Shown: positions 27,088-35,738 of the stretch, one piece after another
Layout: each line of letters opens with the position of its first letter
Numbering within the stretch: position 1 is the first letter of the stretch
Assembly: GCA_963737285.1 (NCBI GenBank)
Contig: CAVTRT010000003.1
Location: 682,001 to 746,000 of the forward strand
DNA from: Trebonia sp963737285
GTDB taxonomy: Bacteria; Actinomycetota; Actinomycetes; Streptosporangiales; Streptosporangiaceae
Reading direction: 5' to 3'
Length of the DNA: 64,000 nt
Made by a program: the position numbers and the translations under genes
The notes under the pieces: generated by a model
Database searches by the model: none
Told to the model about the DNA's origin: nothing
What the model saw: only the letters and a program-made list of their open reading frames with translations

Positions 27088-29352
27088 CTATACCAGCAGC
27101 TGATGCCAGGCACGGGTGACCGCCGCTAGGTCCCAGCCAAGCACCTGCTCCCGCGCCAGATCCCCAGTCGCCCGCCATGCCGCCAGATCCATCGAGCAGG
27201 CCGCGATCGCCTCCGCCATTTCCAGCGGCGTCTCGTGCAGCCACCGCTTGTCATAGATCGTCTCCGCGCCGGGCCAGTGCCGGATCACCGGGACCGCTCG
27301 GGAGGCCATCCCCTCGGCCGGCGCGACGTGGAAGGACTCGTCATCGCTGGTCGACAGCACGAATCCGATGCGGCGCAGCCAGGCTGGCACGTCCGGCCCG
27401 GCGTCGTCGAACACCACCGCGTCCTGCAGCAGCGGGGACCGCTGTACCCGGCGCAGGGCGGTCGTGTAGTGGTCCCGCTCCTGCGGGTTCTGCCACACCC
27501 ACCAGTGCTCCCACGGCATCCCGGACTTGACGTACAGCTGGAACCGGTCGTCCTCGCGGCGAAGTTCCTCCAGGACGTCCAGCGCCAGGTCCAGCCGCTT
27601 GCGCATCGGCACGATGCCGACCAGCCCGAGGTTGAACCGCGCACCGTCCAGCTTGGCCCGGTCCAGCTGCCCCGTGTGCAGCGGGTTCGCGACGGCGACC
27701 ACCTTCGACGAGGGCCAGCCGGTGTGCTCGCGGGTCAGCCGCGCGTAGTGCTCGCTGACGCAGATCACCTGGTCGACATTGGAGATCCGGACCTGGCCCG
27801 GGTAGTCGGAGTACAGCTCGAACCGGTGCAGGTGCACAAGCAGCCGGGAGCCGCGTCGCTTGTGGCGGCTGTACCAGACCGCGTTGGGCCCGCACCACTC
27901 GCAGATCACGACGTCGGCCCACTGCGCCATCTCCGCTGAGGCGGCCGGGTCATGCTCGCCGAGCGCCGCCCACTGGTCCAGTCGCACCTCCACGCCCGGC
28001 TGCAGCCGCAGCAGCGCGACAATCGGCCTGAAGAACTTCAGGTCGTGCCCGGCGATCACTACCCGCAGCGTCCGCGCCGCGCCGGTGGACCCGGCAGCGG
28101 GCGCGGCACCGGTTACCGTGGCGGGCACCGCCGCGACGAGGTACTCGCGCAGCCGCCCGGCGGCCCGTTCCAGCGTGAAGTCCCGCGTCGCCGCGACGGT
28201 CCGGCTGGCGGCCAGCGCGAAGACGGCCGGGTCGAGCGCGGCCGCGGCGGCCCCGTCCGCCACGTCGTCCAGGCTGGCGGCGAACAGCGGGTAGTCGGCA
28301 CCAAGCAGCGCCTCGTGCATCGGCGTCCGGTTCAAGATGACCGGCAGTCCCAGCGCGCCGAACTCAAGCACCTTCGTGGACAGCTCCAGTGAGGCATCCA
28401 GCTCCGGATGGCGCCACGACAGCCCGATGTCGCCGGCGGCGGCGATCGCCATCGCCTGTGCCCGCGGCTTGCCGCCGTGCCACACCACGCCGGGCGCGGC
28501 GCCCTCGGCGCCCGGCTGGCCGACCTCGCCTAGGGCGGCGGCCATCCGGCGCTTGTAGGCCGGGTCCCTGGGGTCGTCGTGGATCTTGTCGCCGACCATG
28601 TCGACCTCGGCCGTTACGCCCCGCTTGGCCAGCAGTGCGGGCAGCTCAGTCATCTCCAGGGTGTTCCAGCGGGGCGCGAACTTCCCCGTGTACACCAGGC
28701 GCAAGGCGGTGCCCGGACCAGCTACGGGACGTTCGGGATCGCGCTTGACCGGGTCTGCCGGGAGGACGGGCGGGAACAGGACTGACTTCCCGCAGGCGGC
28801 GGCGACGCTGCCCTCCAGGAAGCAGCGCAGCTCCTCGGTCTGGCACAGCAGGTACCTGGAGGCGTTCGCGATCCGGGTGAGGTCCTCGGCGGCCTGCGGG
28901 GTCACGGCCGGGATCGCCTGCGGCACGTCGGTCAGGTACGACCACAGTCGGCCACCGAATGGCTCGTGCCTGGCCGCGGCCGACACCAGGGCGCGCCCGC
29001 GCAGCACGATCAGGTCGTGACCGCGCTGGCCGGGGCCGCCCTGCTCCTCGTCCAAGGCGGCCAAGACCGCGACAGCCTGCGCCACGGTCAGGCCAGGCGC
29101 CCCGGAAGAGGTGCCTTCCGTCAGGCCGGGCAGCAGCTGCTCGGCGTGCGGCATCCGGACGGTGACCTCATCCATGGCCAGCAGCGGCGCGACGAGGCGG
29201 TCGGTGCGGATCGGTGCCTTGAGCACCAGCGTCACCGCGCACCCGGCGGCGACCAGGGCCTGGGTGACCGACTGCAGCCAGATGGCGGAGCCGTCGAGCA
29301 GGTTCAGGTCCACGTCACCGTAGACCAGCGCGCTGGGGCGGGGTCCGGCCAA
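27088..29352 (-). CDS. two-module GT-B glycosyltransferase
   Basis: The TTG at 29352, preceded by GAAGAGG, gives 754 residues with two GT-B glycosyltransferase-like halves. The first (about 1-415) has VYGDVDLNLLDGSAIWLQS, VYTGKFAPRWNTLE and STKVLEFGALGLPVILN. The second (about 430-754) has VVIAGHDLKFFRPIV, a long Rossmann-like half with VICVSEHYARL and GLVGIVPMRKRLDLALDVL, and a nucleotide-binding end TSDDESFHVAPAEGMASRAVPV. The EGMASRAVPV segment corresponds to the GT4 E-x7-E region. It is probably cytoplasmic and involved in assembling the surface glycan. It overlaps no gene; its start sits 2 bp from the stop of the preceding gene. Confidence 0.8.
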   Translation of the reverse strand: MAGPRPSALVYGDVDLNLLDGSAIWLQSVTQALVAAGCAVTLVLKAPIRTDRLVAPLLAMDEVTVRMPHAEQLLPGLTEGTSSGAPGLTVAQAVAVLAALDEEQGGPGQRGHDLIVLRGRALVSAAARHEPFGGRLWSYLTDVPQAIPAVTPQAAEDLTRIANASRYLLCQTEELRCFLEGSVAAACGKSVLFPPVLPADPVKRDPERPVAGPGTALRLVYTGKFAPRWNTLEMTELPALLAKRGVTAEVDMVGDKIHDDPRDPAYKRRMAAALGEVGQPGAEGAAPGVVWHGGKPRAQAMAIAAAGDIGLSWRHPELDASLELSTKVLEFGALGLPVILNRTPMHEALLGADYPLFAASLDDVADGAAAAALDPAVFALAASRTVAATRDFTLERAAGRLREYLVAAVPATVTGAAPAAGSTGAARTLRVVIAGHDLKFFRPIVALLRLQPGVEVRLDQWAALGEHDPAASAEMAQWADVVICEWCGPNAVWYSRHKRRGSRLLVHLHRFELYSDYPGQVRISNVDQVICVSEHYARLTREHTGWPSSKVVAVANPLHTGQLDRAKLDGARFNLGLVGIVPMRKRLDLALDVLEELRREDDRFQLYVKSGMPWEHWWVWQNPQERDHYTTALRRVQRSPLLQDAVVFDDAGPDVPAWLRRIGFVLSTSDDESFHVAPAEGMASRAVPVIRHWPGAETIYDKRWLHETPLEMAEAIAACSMDLAAWRATGDLAREQVLGWDLAAVTRAWHQLLV

Positions 29353-29353
29353 G

Positions 29354-31198
29354 TTAGCCCTCTTCTCGGGTGATCGCGAACAGTCGAAGGCCACGCGCGC
29401 CCCATGCCTGCGGAGCCGGGCTGCCCGGTAGGAACAGCTCCCGGCGGGCCAGGGCTGGCGCGGCGAGACGCTGGGCGACCTCGAACTCACCGGCGCCAGC
29501 GGCTGAGCCTGGGCTGAAGCCGACGGCGTCCGCCTGCGCGCATTCTCGCGCGCAGGCCAGGTCCAGCAGGTACTCCTGCGGCAGCGGCTCATCCGGGGCC
29601 AGCGGGGCGACCCAGGGTGAGCTGGCCTGCCCGGCAAGTGCCCCGCTGCCGGCGACGGACTCGGTGAGCCGCACCCGGATCCCGGCGGCCTCCAGCGGCG
29701 CGAGTGCCTCGCGGACAGGCCCCGCGTAGGCGGCTGGCGTGCCCATGATCACCTCGGCAGGCCGCAGTCGCTGCCGCAGCAGCGTGGTGGCCAGCGTGGC
29801 CGCCTGGGCGGCCGCCGCCTGGGCGGTGCCGTCGGTGGCCGCGAGCACGGCGACCTGCCGGCCGCCGGCTAGCGCGGCGGGCAGTCCCGCCGCCTTGATG
29901 CGCCCGGCCATCGCGACCGGCGTGGCGTGCTCGCCGAAGATCTCGCGCAGCGTCCCTCGGGTCTGCGCGGGCGTCAGCGGGGCGGCGTCCCGCGCTGCGG
30001 CGAGCTCTGCGGCCACTGCGGCCGCGTCCGTGCCGCTGCCCACCGGGCCGATCACTCGCGCCCCGCAGGCCAGCTGCTCGCGCGCCTGGTCGGCCGACCC
30101 CGTAAGGAACACCGCGTTGCCCCGGTACAGCTCCGGGAGCATCCGCCAGGACCGCGCCCCGGTGACCCGGACCGCTCCGGCGCCAGGGGTGTCGGCCGTC
30201 AGATGGTCGAGCAGCGCCCGGATCGCGGGGCCCTCCCGGGGGTCCCGCTCGCTGGCGTACAGCGGCTCGGCAGGCCGCGCCGGGCTTACCCCGACCGGGT
30301 TGAAGCGCGCGAGCTGGACGCCGAGGCCGCCATCCCACACCACGTCGCAGGCTGAGGCCACCCACCCGAGGCCGGGCAGCAGGGCCGGTGGGACGTTGCG
30401 GACAAGCGCCACCGGCTTGCCGAGCGAACGGGCCATGACGATCATCCGGGCCAGCCGCCTGCCCCGGTCGGCCGCCGCCGGGTCGGTCGCGTACGCCCAC
30501 GCGGAGCCAGCCAGCAGCGCCGCCGCCTCAATGATCACCAGGTCCGCTCCGGTGCCGTCGATGAGCACGTCCGCGTCGTGCGGCAGCAGCGGGTGAACCA
30601 CGGCGTCGGGGGCGAGCGTGGCGCACGCGAGGGGGGTCAGCACGCCGGCGATCACCAGCCGGGCCGGCTCGGCGCCCCGGCCGGCCGCCAGCAGCGCCGG
30701 GTCGGCCAGGGTGACCGCGCCGGGCGCGGTGACCGCGGACAGGAACCGCCCGCCGGTCCCCTTCAGGTCGTTGAGCTGCGCCGCCGCCAGGGCAGTCGCC
30801 AGGTTGGCGCCGCCAGACTTGCCGGGAGCGCCCCGGTCCCGCCACATCCGGTACAGGTCGCGGGGCAGTTGCGCGCCCCGTGGCCACGGGCGCTTGGCGG
30901 CGTTGACGAGCGTCTTGCCCAGCGTCATGGTGGCGGAGTTCTGCAGCGCGGTCAGCCGGGCCTGAGTCAACGCGAGCTGCATGCGGGTCTCCCGCAACTG
31001 GCGGGCCAGCCGCTCGCGCTCGGCGACAACCCCGGCGTGCTCGCCCGCACCGCCAGCGAGATCACCGGGGCCGGCCTCATCGGGGGGGACGCCGACGCCG
31101 AAGGCCGCCAGGTCGATGTCCAGGCCGCAGGCCTGCAGCGCCGCGGGGTCCAGGGCGGTGCGGCCCAGCGCCCGGGCGTCGGGCGGCAGTTCACTCAT
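29354..31198 (-). CDS. large glycosyltransferase-like hypothetical protein (614 aa)
   Basis: The 614-residue product is Ala-rich. It has a short coiled coil near residues 58-95 (ERLARQLRETRMQLALTQAR), then an alpha/beta region with VIIEAAALLAGSAWAY, KPVALVRNVPPALLPGLGW and ACDVVWDGGLGVQLARFNPV. That region resembles a GT-B fold in which a receptor protein reads LYASERDPREGPAIRALL and LPELYRGNAVFL, but it lacks a clear GT4 catalytic motif. I suspect a divergent glycosyltransferase or a scaffold of the polysaccharide system. Its start overlaps the upstream wecB-like gene by 8 bp and its stop abuts the next gene, so all three are one operon. Confidence 0.6.
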   Translation of the reverse strand: MSELPPDARALGRTALDPAALQACGLDIDLAAFGVGVPPDEAGPGDLAGGAGEHAGVVAERERLARQLRETRMQLALTQARLTALQNSATMTLGKTLVNAAKRPWPRGAQLPRDLYRMWRDRGAPGKSGGANLATALAAAQLNDLKGTGGRFLSAVTAPGAVTLADPALLAAGRGAEPARLVIAGVLTPLACATLAPDAVVHPLLPHDADVLIDGTGADLVIIEAAALLAGSAWAYATDPAAADRGRRLARMIVMARSLGKPVALVRNVPPALLPGLGWVASACDVVWDGGLGVQLARFNPVGVSPARPAEPLYASERDPREGPAIRALLDHLTADTPGAGAVRVTGARSWRMLPELYRGNAVFLTGSADQAREQLACGARVIGPVGSGTDAAAVAAELAAARDAAPLTPAQTRGTLREIFGEHATPVAMAGRIKAAGLPAALAGGRQVAVLAATDGTAQAAAAQAATLATTLLRQRLRPAEVIMGTPAAYAGPVREALAPLEAAGIRVRLTESVAGSGALAGQASSPWVAPLAPDEPLPQEYLLDLACARECAQADAVGFSPGSAAGAGEFEVAQRLAAPALARRELFLPGSPAPQAWGARGLRLFAITREEG

Positions 31199-32276
31199 GG
31201 GTGTCTAGCCAGCCGGTGATGATGGCAGCGATGCGAGTCCCGGCGTGGCCGTCCCACAGCGGGGGCAGCTCTCCGGCGTAGGGGCCGTCGGCGACGGCCG
31301 CGAGGACAGCGAAGGCCAGGGCGTCGCGGGTGACGAGCTGGTTACTGCCGCTGGTGATGGTGATCGGGCGCTCGGTGTTCGGCCGGAGCGTGAGGCAGGG
31401 CACGCGCAGCAGCGTAGTCTCCTCCTGCACTCCGCCCGAATCGGTCACGATCGCGGCGGCGCCCCGGACCAGCGACATGAACTCGATGTAGCCGAGTGGC
31501 TCCACAACCTTGACCCGCGGGGATTGCAGCAGCCCGGCGGCGGTCAGCGTGGCCCGGCCGCGCGGGTGCAGCGGGAAGACCACGTCCAGCTCGGTGGCGA
31601 CCTCGTGCAGTGCCTTGACCAGCTCGGCGGCGATCACCGGGGAGTCAACGTTGGCCGGCCGGTGCAGTGTCGCGACGACGTACGGGCCGTCAAGCCCGTA
31701 GTCGGCCCGTGCCGCGCCGGCGTCGAACTTGTCCAGGTTGGCCAGCAGCGTGTCGATCATCGGGTTGCCGACCAGGTGCATCGCGCCCGCTGGGCGCCCT
31801 TCCCTGGCCAGGTGCCCGATCCCCTCGGGGGAGGTGACGAACAGCAGGTCGCACAGCTGGTCGGTGACCCGCCGGTTGATCTCCTCCGGCATCGAGTTGT
31901 CGAAGCTCCGTAGGCCCGCCTCCACGTGCGCCAGCGGGATGCCCAGCTTGGACCCGGCCAGCGAGGCGGCCACCGTGGAGTTCACGTCACCGTACAGGAC
32001 CACCATCGCCGGTGGATTGCCCGTGAATTCCTGCTCGAGGCCGATCATCACCTCGGCGGTCATCTTGGCGTGGCTGCCAGACCCCACCCCGAGGTTCACG
32101 TCCGGCTTCGGCAGCCCGAGCTGGACGAAGAAGACATCGGACATCCGCTCGTCATAGTGCTGGCCGGTATGGACGACCCGCTGGCTGACCCCGCGGTCGG
32201 CCAGCGCCCGGATGACGGGCGCCGCCTTCACGAAGTTTGGCCTTGCGCCGAGCACGTGCGTAATTGAGCCCTGCAT
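31191..32276 (-). CDS. wecB: UDP-N-acetylglucosamine 2-epimerase (non-hydrolysing)
   Basis: A 361-residue WecB-type epimerase that converts UDP-GlcNAc to UDP-ManNAc. Diagnostic segments are GARPNFVKAAPVIRAL at the N-terminus, TGQHYDERMSDVFF, LYGDVNSTVAASLAGSK, HVEAGLRSFDNSMPEEINRR with the catalytic Glu/Asp region, ATLHRPANVD, FPLHPRGR and VTDSGGVQEET. It is the first gene of a minus-strand operon with the two glycosyltransferase-type genes and the asparagine-synthase-like gene. A WecC-like dehydrogenase on the opposite strand could oxidise its product, giving UDP-ManNAcA. It is divergent from the GT4 gene at 32348, with 71 bp between them. Confidence 0.95.
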   Translation of the reverse strand: MQGSITHVLGARPNFVKAAPVIRALADRGVSQRVVHTGQHYDERMSDVFFVQLGLPKPDVNLGVGSGSHAKMTAEVMIGLEQEFTGNPPAMVVLYGDVNSTVAASLAGSKLGIPLAHVEAGLRSFDNSMPEEINRRVTDQLCDLLFVTSPEGIGHLAREGRPAGAMHLVGNPMIDTLLANLDKFDAGAARADYGLDGPYVVATLHRPANVDSPVIAAELVKALHEVATELDVVFPLHPRGRATLTAAGLLQSPRVKVVEPLGYIEFMSLVRGAAAIVTDSGGVQEETTLLRVPCLTLRPNTERPITITSGSNQLVTRDALAFAVLAAVADGPYAGELPPLWDGHAGTRIAAIITGWLDTHE

Positions 32277-32333
32277 CGCCTTCCCTGAGGTCGTATCCCG
32301 GACGTTGTTATCCCGTTCACCTGGTCTCGCCGC

Positions 32334-32339
32334 TAGTAT
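32334..32339 (+). promoter_or_regulatory. -10 hexamer of the GT4 gene, likely leaderless
   Basis: TAGTAT lies 8 nt before GTG 32348 with no Shine-Dalgarno sequence between them, so the transcript probably starts at the GTG. The divergent wecB promoter must share the same 71-bp gap; no clear -35 can be fixed for either. Confidence 0.45.
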
Positions 32340-32347
32340 CTGCCGCC

Positions 32348-34327
32348 GTGACTGTACAGCCCCTTACGCGCGCCACGCCGCGTGCCGTGGTCCTCGCCGC
32401 CTCCGTGGCGGTCCGGCATGTTTCCGATGACCCGGTGCGCGCCCTGACGCTCGCCTGGCGGGCACTGCCCGCCCCGCTGCGCCGTGCCGTGCGGCTCGCG
32501 GGCCCGTACGGTCGCGCCGCCGCCCTGTGGGGCGCGGGAGACCGCCGCGCGGCGCTTACCGTCCTGGAGGCAACGCCTGCCAGGCTGGCCGCCTTCAGCC
32601 TAGCGGTCGACCAGCCCGCTGTTGCGCGCTCCGCGCTCGCGCGGCTCTCGGCGGATTCTAGCGCGGCGCCACCGCTCGCCGCCCGGCTGTCGTACCGCGA
32701 GGGACAGCTGACCAAGGCCATCGCGGCGCTGGACGGGGCCACCGGCTGGCGGTCGCGGCGGCTGCGCGCCGGGCTGCGAGCCGAACTGGACATGCTGAGT
32801 ATTCCCGGGGGGGCGACCCCCCTGTCGACCCCCCGGCTCAGGGGGGACGCCCCCCTGACACCCCCCCTCCCGGGGGAACCCGCACAGAACGCGGGCCCTC
32901 GGGACCTCCCGTCTGACGGGCTGGGGAGGGCTTCGTCGCCGTCTGCGGGGCTGGGGGAGGCTCTACCGCCGTCTGCGGGGCTGGGGGAGGCTCTATCGCC
33001 GTCTGCGGGGCTGGGGAGGGCTTCGTTGCCGTCTGGGGGGCTGGGGGAGACCCTCTTGCCCGTCCCCCTGGCGGGCCTCCTCCCGCCCACCGGGTTGGGG
33101 AAGGCACACCCGGTCAAGGGCCGGGTTCTGCACATCGTCACCGACGCGCTGCCGTCGGTGAGTGCCGGGTACACCGTGCGGACCCAGCAGATTGCCGTCG
33201 CGCAGCGGGCCGCCGGGCTTGACCCGCACGTCGTCACGCGGATCGGGTTCCCGGTCACGGCGGGGAAGATCGATGGCCGCCACCAGGTCAGCGTGGACGG
33301 GGTGACCTACCACCGGCTGCTGCCGTGGGTCATGCCCGGCCGGATGGACACGATTGCCGCCCAGGGCCTGCGCCGCGCGGGCCGGCTGGTCGCGCAGACC
33401 CGGCCCGCCGTCCTGCACGCGGCGAGCAACTACTCCAACGCGCTGACCGCCATGGCGCTACGGGAGGCCTTCGGCCTGCCGTACGTCTACGAGGTACGCG
33501 GCTTCTGGGAGGACACCTGGCTGTCGCGGCACGCCGCGACGGCGGGGCTGGAGTCATCGCAGCGGTACCGGCTCAGCCGTGAGCTTGAGGCCCACTGCAT
33601 GCGCTCGGCTGACCTTGTGGTCACGCTTGGCGAGGCGATGCGCGATGAGATCATCGACCGGGGCGTGGACCCGGGCAAGATCCTCATCGTGCCCAATGGC
33701 GTAAGCGACGACTTCCTGCGCCCCCTGCCGGACGGCACCGCACTGCGCGCCCAGCTCGGCATCGCGCCCGGCGAGCTCGCCGTCGGCCTGGTATCCAGCC
33801 TGGTCGCGCACGAGGGCATCGGCACGCTGCTTGAGGCCGTGAAGCTGCTGCGCGACAGTGGGGCTGCGGTGCGGGCCCTGATCGTAGGCGATGGGCCAGA
33901 ACGGGCCTCCCTTCAGCGCCACGCAAGCTCCCTCGGCATCGACGCCGTCTTCACCGGCCGGGTCCCCATGGCGAAGGTCCGCGACTACCACGCCGCCCTC
34001 GACGTGTTCGTCGTCCCCCGCACCCCCGACCGGGTCTGCCAGCTCGTCACCCCGCTCAAGCCTGTCGAGGCCATGGCCAGCGGCCTGCCCGTCGTCGTCA
34101 GCGCCGTGAAGGCCCTGGGGGAGATCGTCAAGGACAAGGTGACCGGCCTGCAGGCGGCCCCGCAGGACCCGGCGGCCCTCGCGCAGTGCCTGCGGGAGCT
34201 GCTTGAGCAGCCCGAGCTGCGCCGCGAGCTTGGCCGCAACGCCCGCGAGTGGGTCGCCGCCGGCCGCACCTGGGAGCACAACGCCCAGCGCTACCGGGAC
34301 GCCTACGCGCGGCTCGGCGCGGCCTGA
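32348..34327 (+). CDS. GT4 glycosyltransferase with in-frame repeat insertion
   Basis: GTG 32348 gives 659 residues. The first ~150 residues are Ala/Arg-rich helices. Next comes a low-complexity segment (about residues 155-255) built from GC-rich inverted repeats and five 30-bp tandem units coding for PSAGLGEAL-like decamers. The GT4 domain starts at HIVTDALPSVSAGYTVRTQQ and has YEVRGFWEDTW, IVPNGVSDDFL, VGLVSSLVAHEGIGTLLEAV, VIVGDGPERASL-like and PLKPVEAMASGLPVVVS with the E-x7-E region. It transfers a sugar from a nucleotide donor in the surface-glycan pathway. The inserted repeats lie between domains, so activity may be preserved. Confidence 0.85.
   Translation: MTVQPLTRATPRAVVLAASVAVRHVSDDPVRALTLAWRALPAPLRRAVRLAGPYGRAAALWGAGDRRAALTVLEATPARLAAFSLAVDQPAVARSALARLSADSSAAPPLAARLSYREGQLTKAIAALDGATGWRSRRLRAGLRAELDMLSIPGGATPLSTPRLRGDAPLTPPLPGEPAQNAGPRDLPSDGLGRASSPSAGLGEALPPSAGLGEALSPSAGLGRASLPSGGLGETLLPVPLAGLLPPTGLGKAHPVKGRVLHIVTDALPSVSAGYTVRTQQIAVAQRAAGLDPHVVTRIGFPVTAGKIDGRHQVSVDGVTYHRLLPWVMPGRMDTIAAQGLRRAGRLVAQTRPAVLHAASNYSNALTAMALREAFGLPYVYEVRGFWEDTWLSRHAATAGLESSQRYRLSRELEAHCMRSADLVVTLGEAMRDEIIDRGVDPGKILIVPNGVSDDFLRPLPDGTALRAQLGIAPGELAVGLVSSLVAHEGIGTLLEAVKLLRDSGAAVRALIVGDGPERASLQRHASSLGIDAVFTGRVPMAKVRDYHAALDVFVVPRTPDRVCQLVTPLKPVEAMASGLPVVVSAVKALGEIVKDKVTGLQAAPQDPAALAQCLRELLEQPELRRELGRNAREWVAAGRTWEHNAQRYRDAYARLGAA
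32805..32880. repeat. GC-rich inverted-repeat element inside the GT4 gene
   Basis: GGGGGGGCGACCCCCC-type and GGGGGGACGCCCCCC-type palindromes occur back to back here. A related core, GGGGGCGACCCCC, lies in the intergenic region at 22682-22696. It looks like a dispersed actinobacterial palindromic repeat that has landed in a coding frame without breaking it. Confidence 0.55.
32909..33058 (+). repeat. five 30-bp tandem repeats
   Basis: Units start at 32909, 32939, 32969, 32999 and 33029, each of the form CCGTCTGCGGGGCTGGGGGA plus ten bases, with a few substitutions. The unit length is a multiple of three, so the frame of the GT4 gene stays open and each unit encodes a ten-residue Ser/Gly/Leu-rich repeat. 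Confidence 0.9.
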
Positions 34328-34425
34328 ATTGAGGTCGATCACATCGCGGTATCGGCGCGTAACGTCCCACGCCAGTGCGCGGTGGTCCTACCATGAGGGG
34401 TCACCGTACGCAAGGAGGCTTGGTC

Positions 34426-35694
34426 GTGAAGGTCGTGATCATCGGGCTGGGCTACGTGGGCCTGCCGCTGGCCCAGGAGGCAGCACGGGTCGGGCTAAGC
34501 GTGACCGGCCTGGACGTCAAGCAGGCCACGATCGATGGCCTGAACGCCGGGCGCAGTCACGTCGATGACCTGACCGACGCGGACGTCAAGGTGATGGCGG
34601 ACGGCGGCTTCCGCGCGGTCGCCAGTGTCCCCGAGGCCGCTGCCGTCGTCGGCGAGCACGGGCCGGACGTCATCGTGATCTGCGTGCCCACGCCGCTGTC
34701 GGAGTCCGACGGCCCGGACCTGACCGCCGTGAAGGCGGCAAGCGAGTCCGCCGCGCGGCTGATGCGCGCCGGGACCACGATCATCTTGGAGTCCACGACC
34801 TACCCGGGCACCACCGATGAGATCGTCCGCCCGATGCTGGAGAAGGCGACCGGGCTGACCGCCGGGATCGACTTCAGCCTCGCGTTCTCGCCCGAGCGCA
34901 TCGACCCGGGCAACGGCGTCTACGGCATCCGCAACACCCCGAAGGTCGTCGGTGGCGTCACCCCGGCCTGCACTGAGGCGGCCGCCGCCTTCTACGCCCA
35001 CGTCTGCGACACGGTCGTGCGGGCCAAGACAGCGCGCGAGGCCGAGATGGCCAAGCTGCTTGAGAACACCTACAGGCACGTGAACATCGCGCTGGTCAAC
35101 GAGATGGCGATCTTCTGCCACGAGCTCGGCGTGGACCTGTGGGACGCGATCCGCTGCGCGGCCACCAAGCCGTTCGGCTTCCAGGCGTTCTACCCCGGCC
35201 CCGGCGTCGGCGGGCACTGCATCCCGATCGACCCGAACTACCTGTCCTACAAGGTCCGGACGGAGCTGTCCTACCCGTTCCGGTTCGTCGAGCTCGCCCA
35301 GGAGATCAACAGCCGGATGCCCAGCTACGTGGTCGACCGGGCGGCGGAGATCCTCAACTCCGACGCCAAGCCGCTCAACGGCGCCCGCGTGCTGCTGCTC
35401 GGCGTCACGTACAAGAGGGACATCGCCGACCAGCGGGAGTCGCCCGCTCGCCCGATCGCGCGCAAGCTGCTGCAGCGCGGCGCCATCCTCAGCTACCACG
35501 ACCCGTACGTCGACAGCTGGAGCGTGGACGGCCGGCAGATCGCCCGGGCCAGCGCGCCCACGCAGGAGGCTGACATCACGATCTTGCTGCAGGCGCACTC
35601 CAGCTACGATCTTGCCGACATCGCCGCGCGGGCGCACCTGCTCTTCGACACCCGCGGTCAGCGGCTGCCCGGCGACTCGGTCTTCCCGCTCTAG
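34426..35694 (+). CDS. wecC: nucleotide sugar dehydrogenase (WecC-like)
   Basis: AAGGAGG at 34412-34418 sets the start at GTG 34426, giving 422 residues beginning MKVVIIGLGYVGLPLAQE, an NAD-binding motif. Family marks include VICVPTPLSESDGPDL, STTYPGTTDE, FSPERIDPGN, the middle helix AKLLENTYRHVNIALVNE, the catalytic Cys in GPGVGGHCIPIDP, and GVTYKRDIADQRESP in the C-terminal domain. It oxidises the C6 hydroxyl of a UDP-sugar in two steps. Next to a WecB epimerase, UDP-ManNAc is the likely substrate, giving UDP-ManNAcA; UDP-GlcNAc or UDP-glucose remain possible. The symbol is by analogy. Confidence 0.88.
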   Translation: MKVVIIGLGYVGLPLAQEAARVGLSVTGLDVKQATIDGLNAGRSHVDDLTDADVKVMADGGFRAVASVPEAAAVVGEHGPDVIVICVPTPLSESDGPDLTAVKAASESAARLMRAGTTIILESTTYPGTTDEIVRPMLEKATGLTAGIDFSLAFSPERIDPGNGVYGIRNTPKVVGGVTPACTEAAAAFYAHVCDTVVRAKTAREAEMAKLLENTYRHVNIALVNEMAIFCHELGVDLWDAIRCAATKPFGFQAFYPGPGVGGHCIPIDPNYLSYKVRTELSYPFRFVELAQEINSRMPSYVVDRAAEILNSDAKPLNGARVLLLGVTYKRDIADQRESPARPIARKLLQRGAILSYHDPYVDSWSVDGRQIARASAPTQEADITILLQAHSSYDLADIAARAHLLFDTRGQRLPGDSVFPL

Positions 35695-35738
35695 ACCCGC
35701 CGTACTACCGCCCCAGGCCCACCCAAGGAGGCCCCCCG

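Noticed and set aside
32909..33058. Regular 30-bp repeats that could suggest a CRISPR array
   Set aside because: The units are directly tandem with no unique spacers, lie inside an open glycosyltransferase frame, and no cas genes are near.
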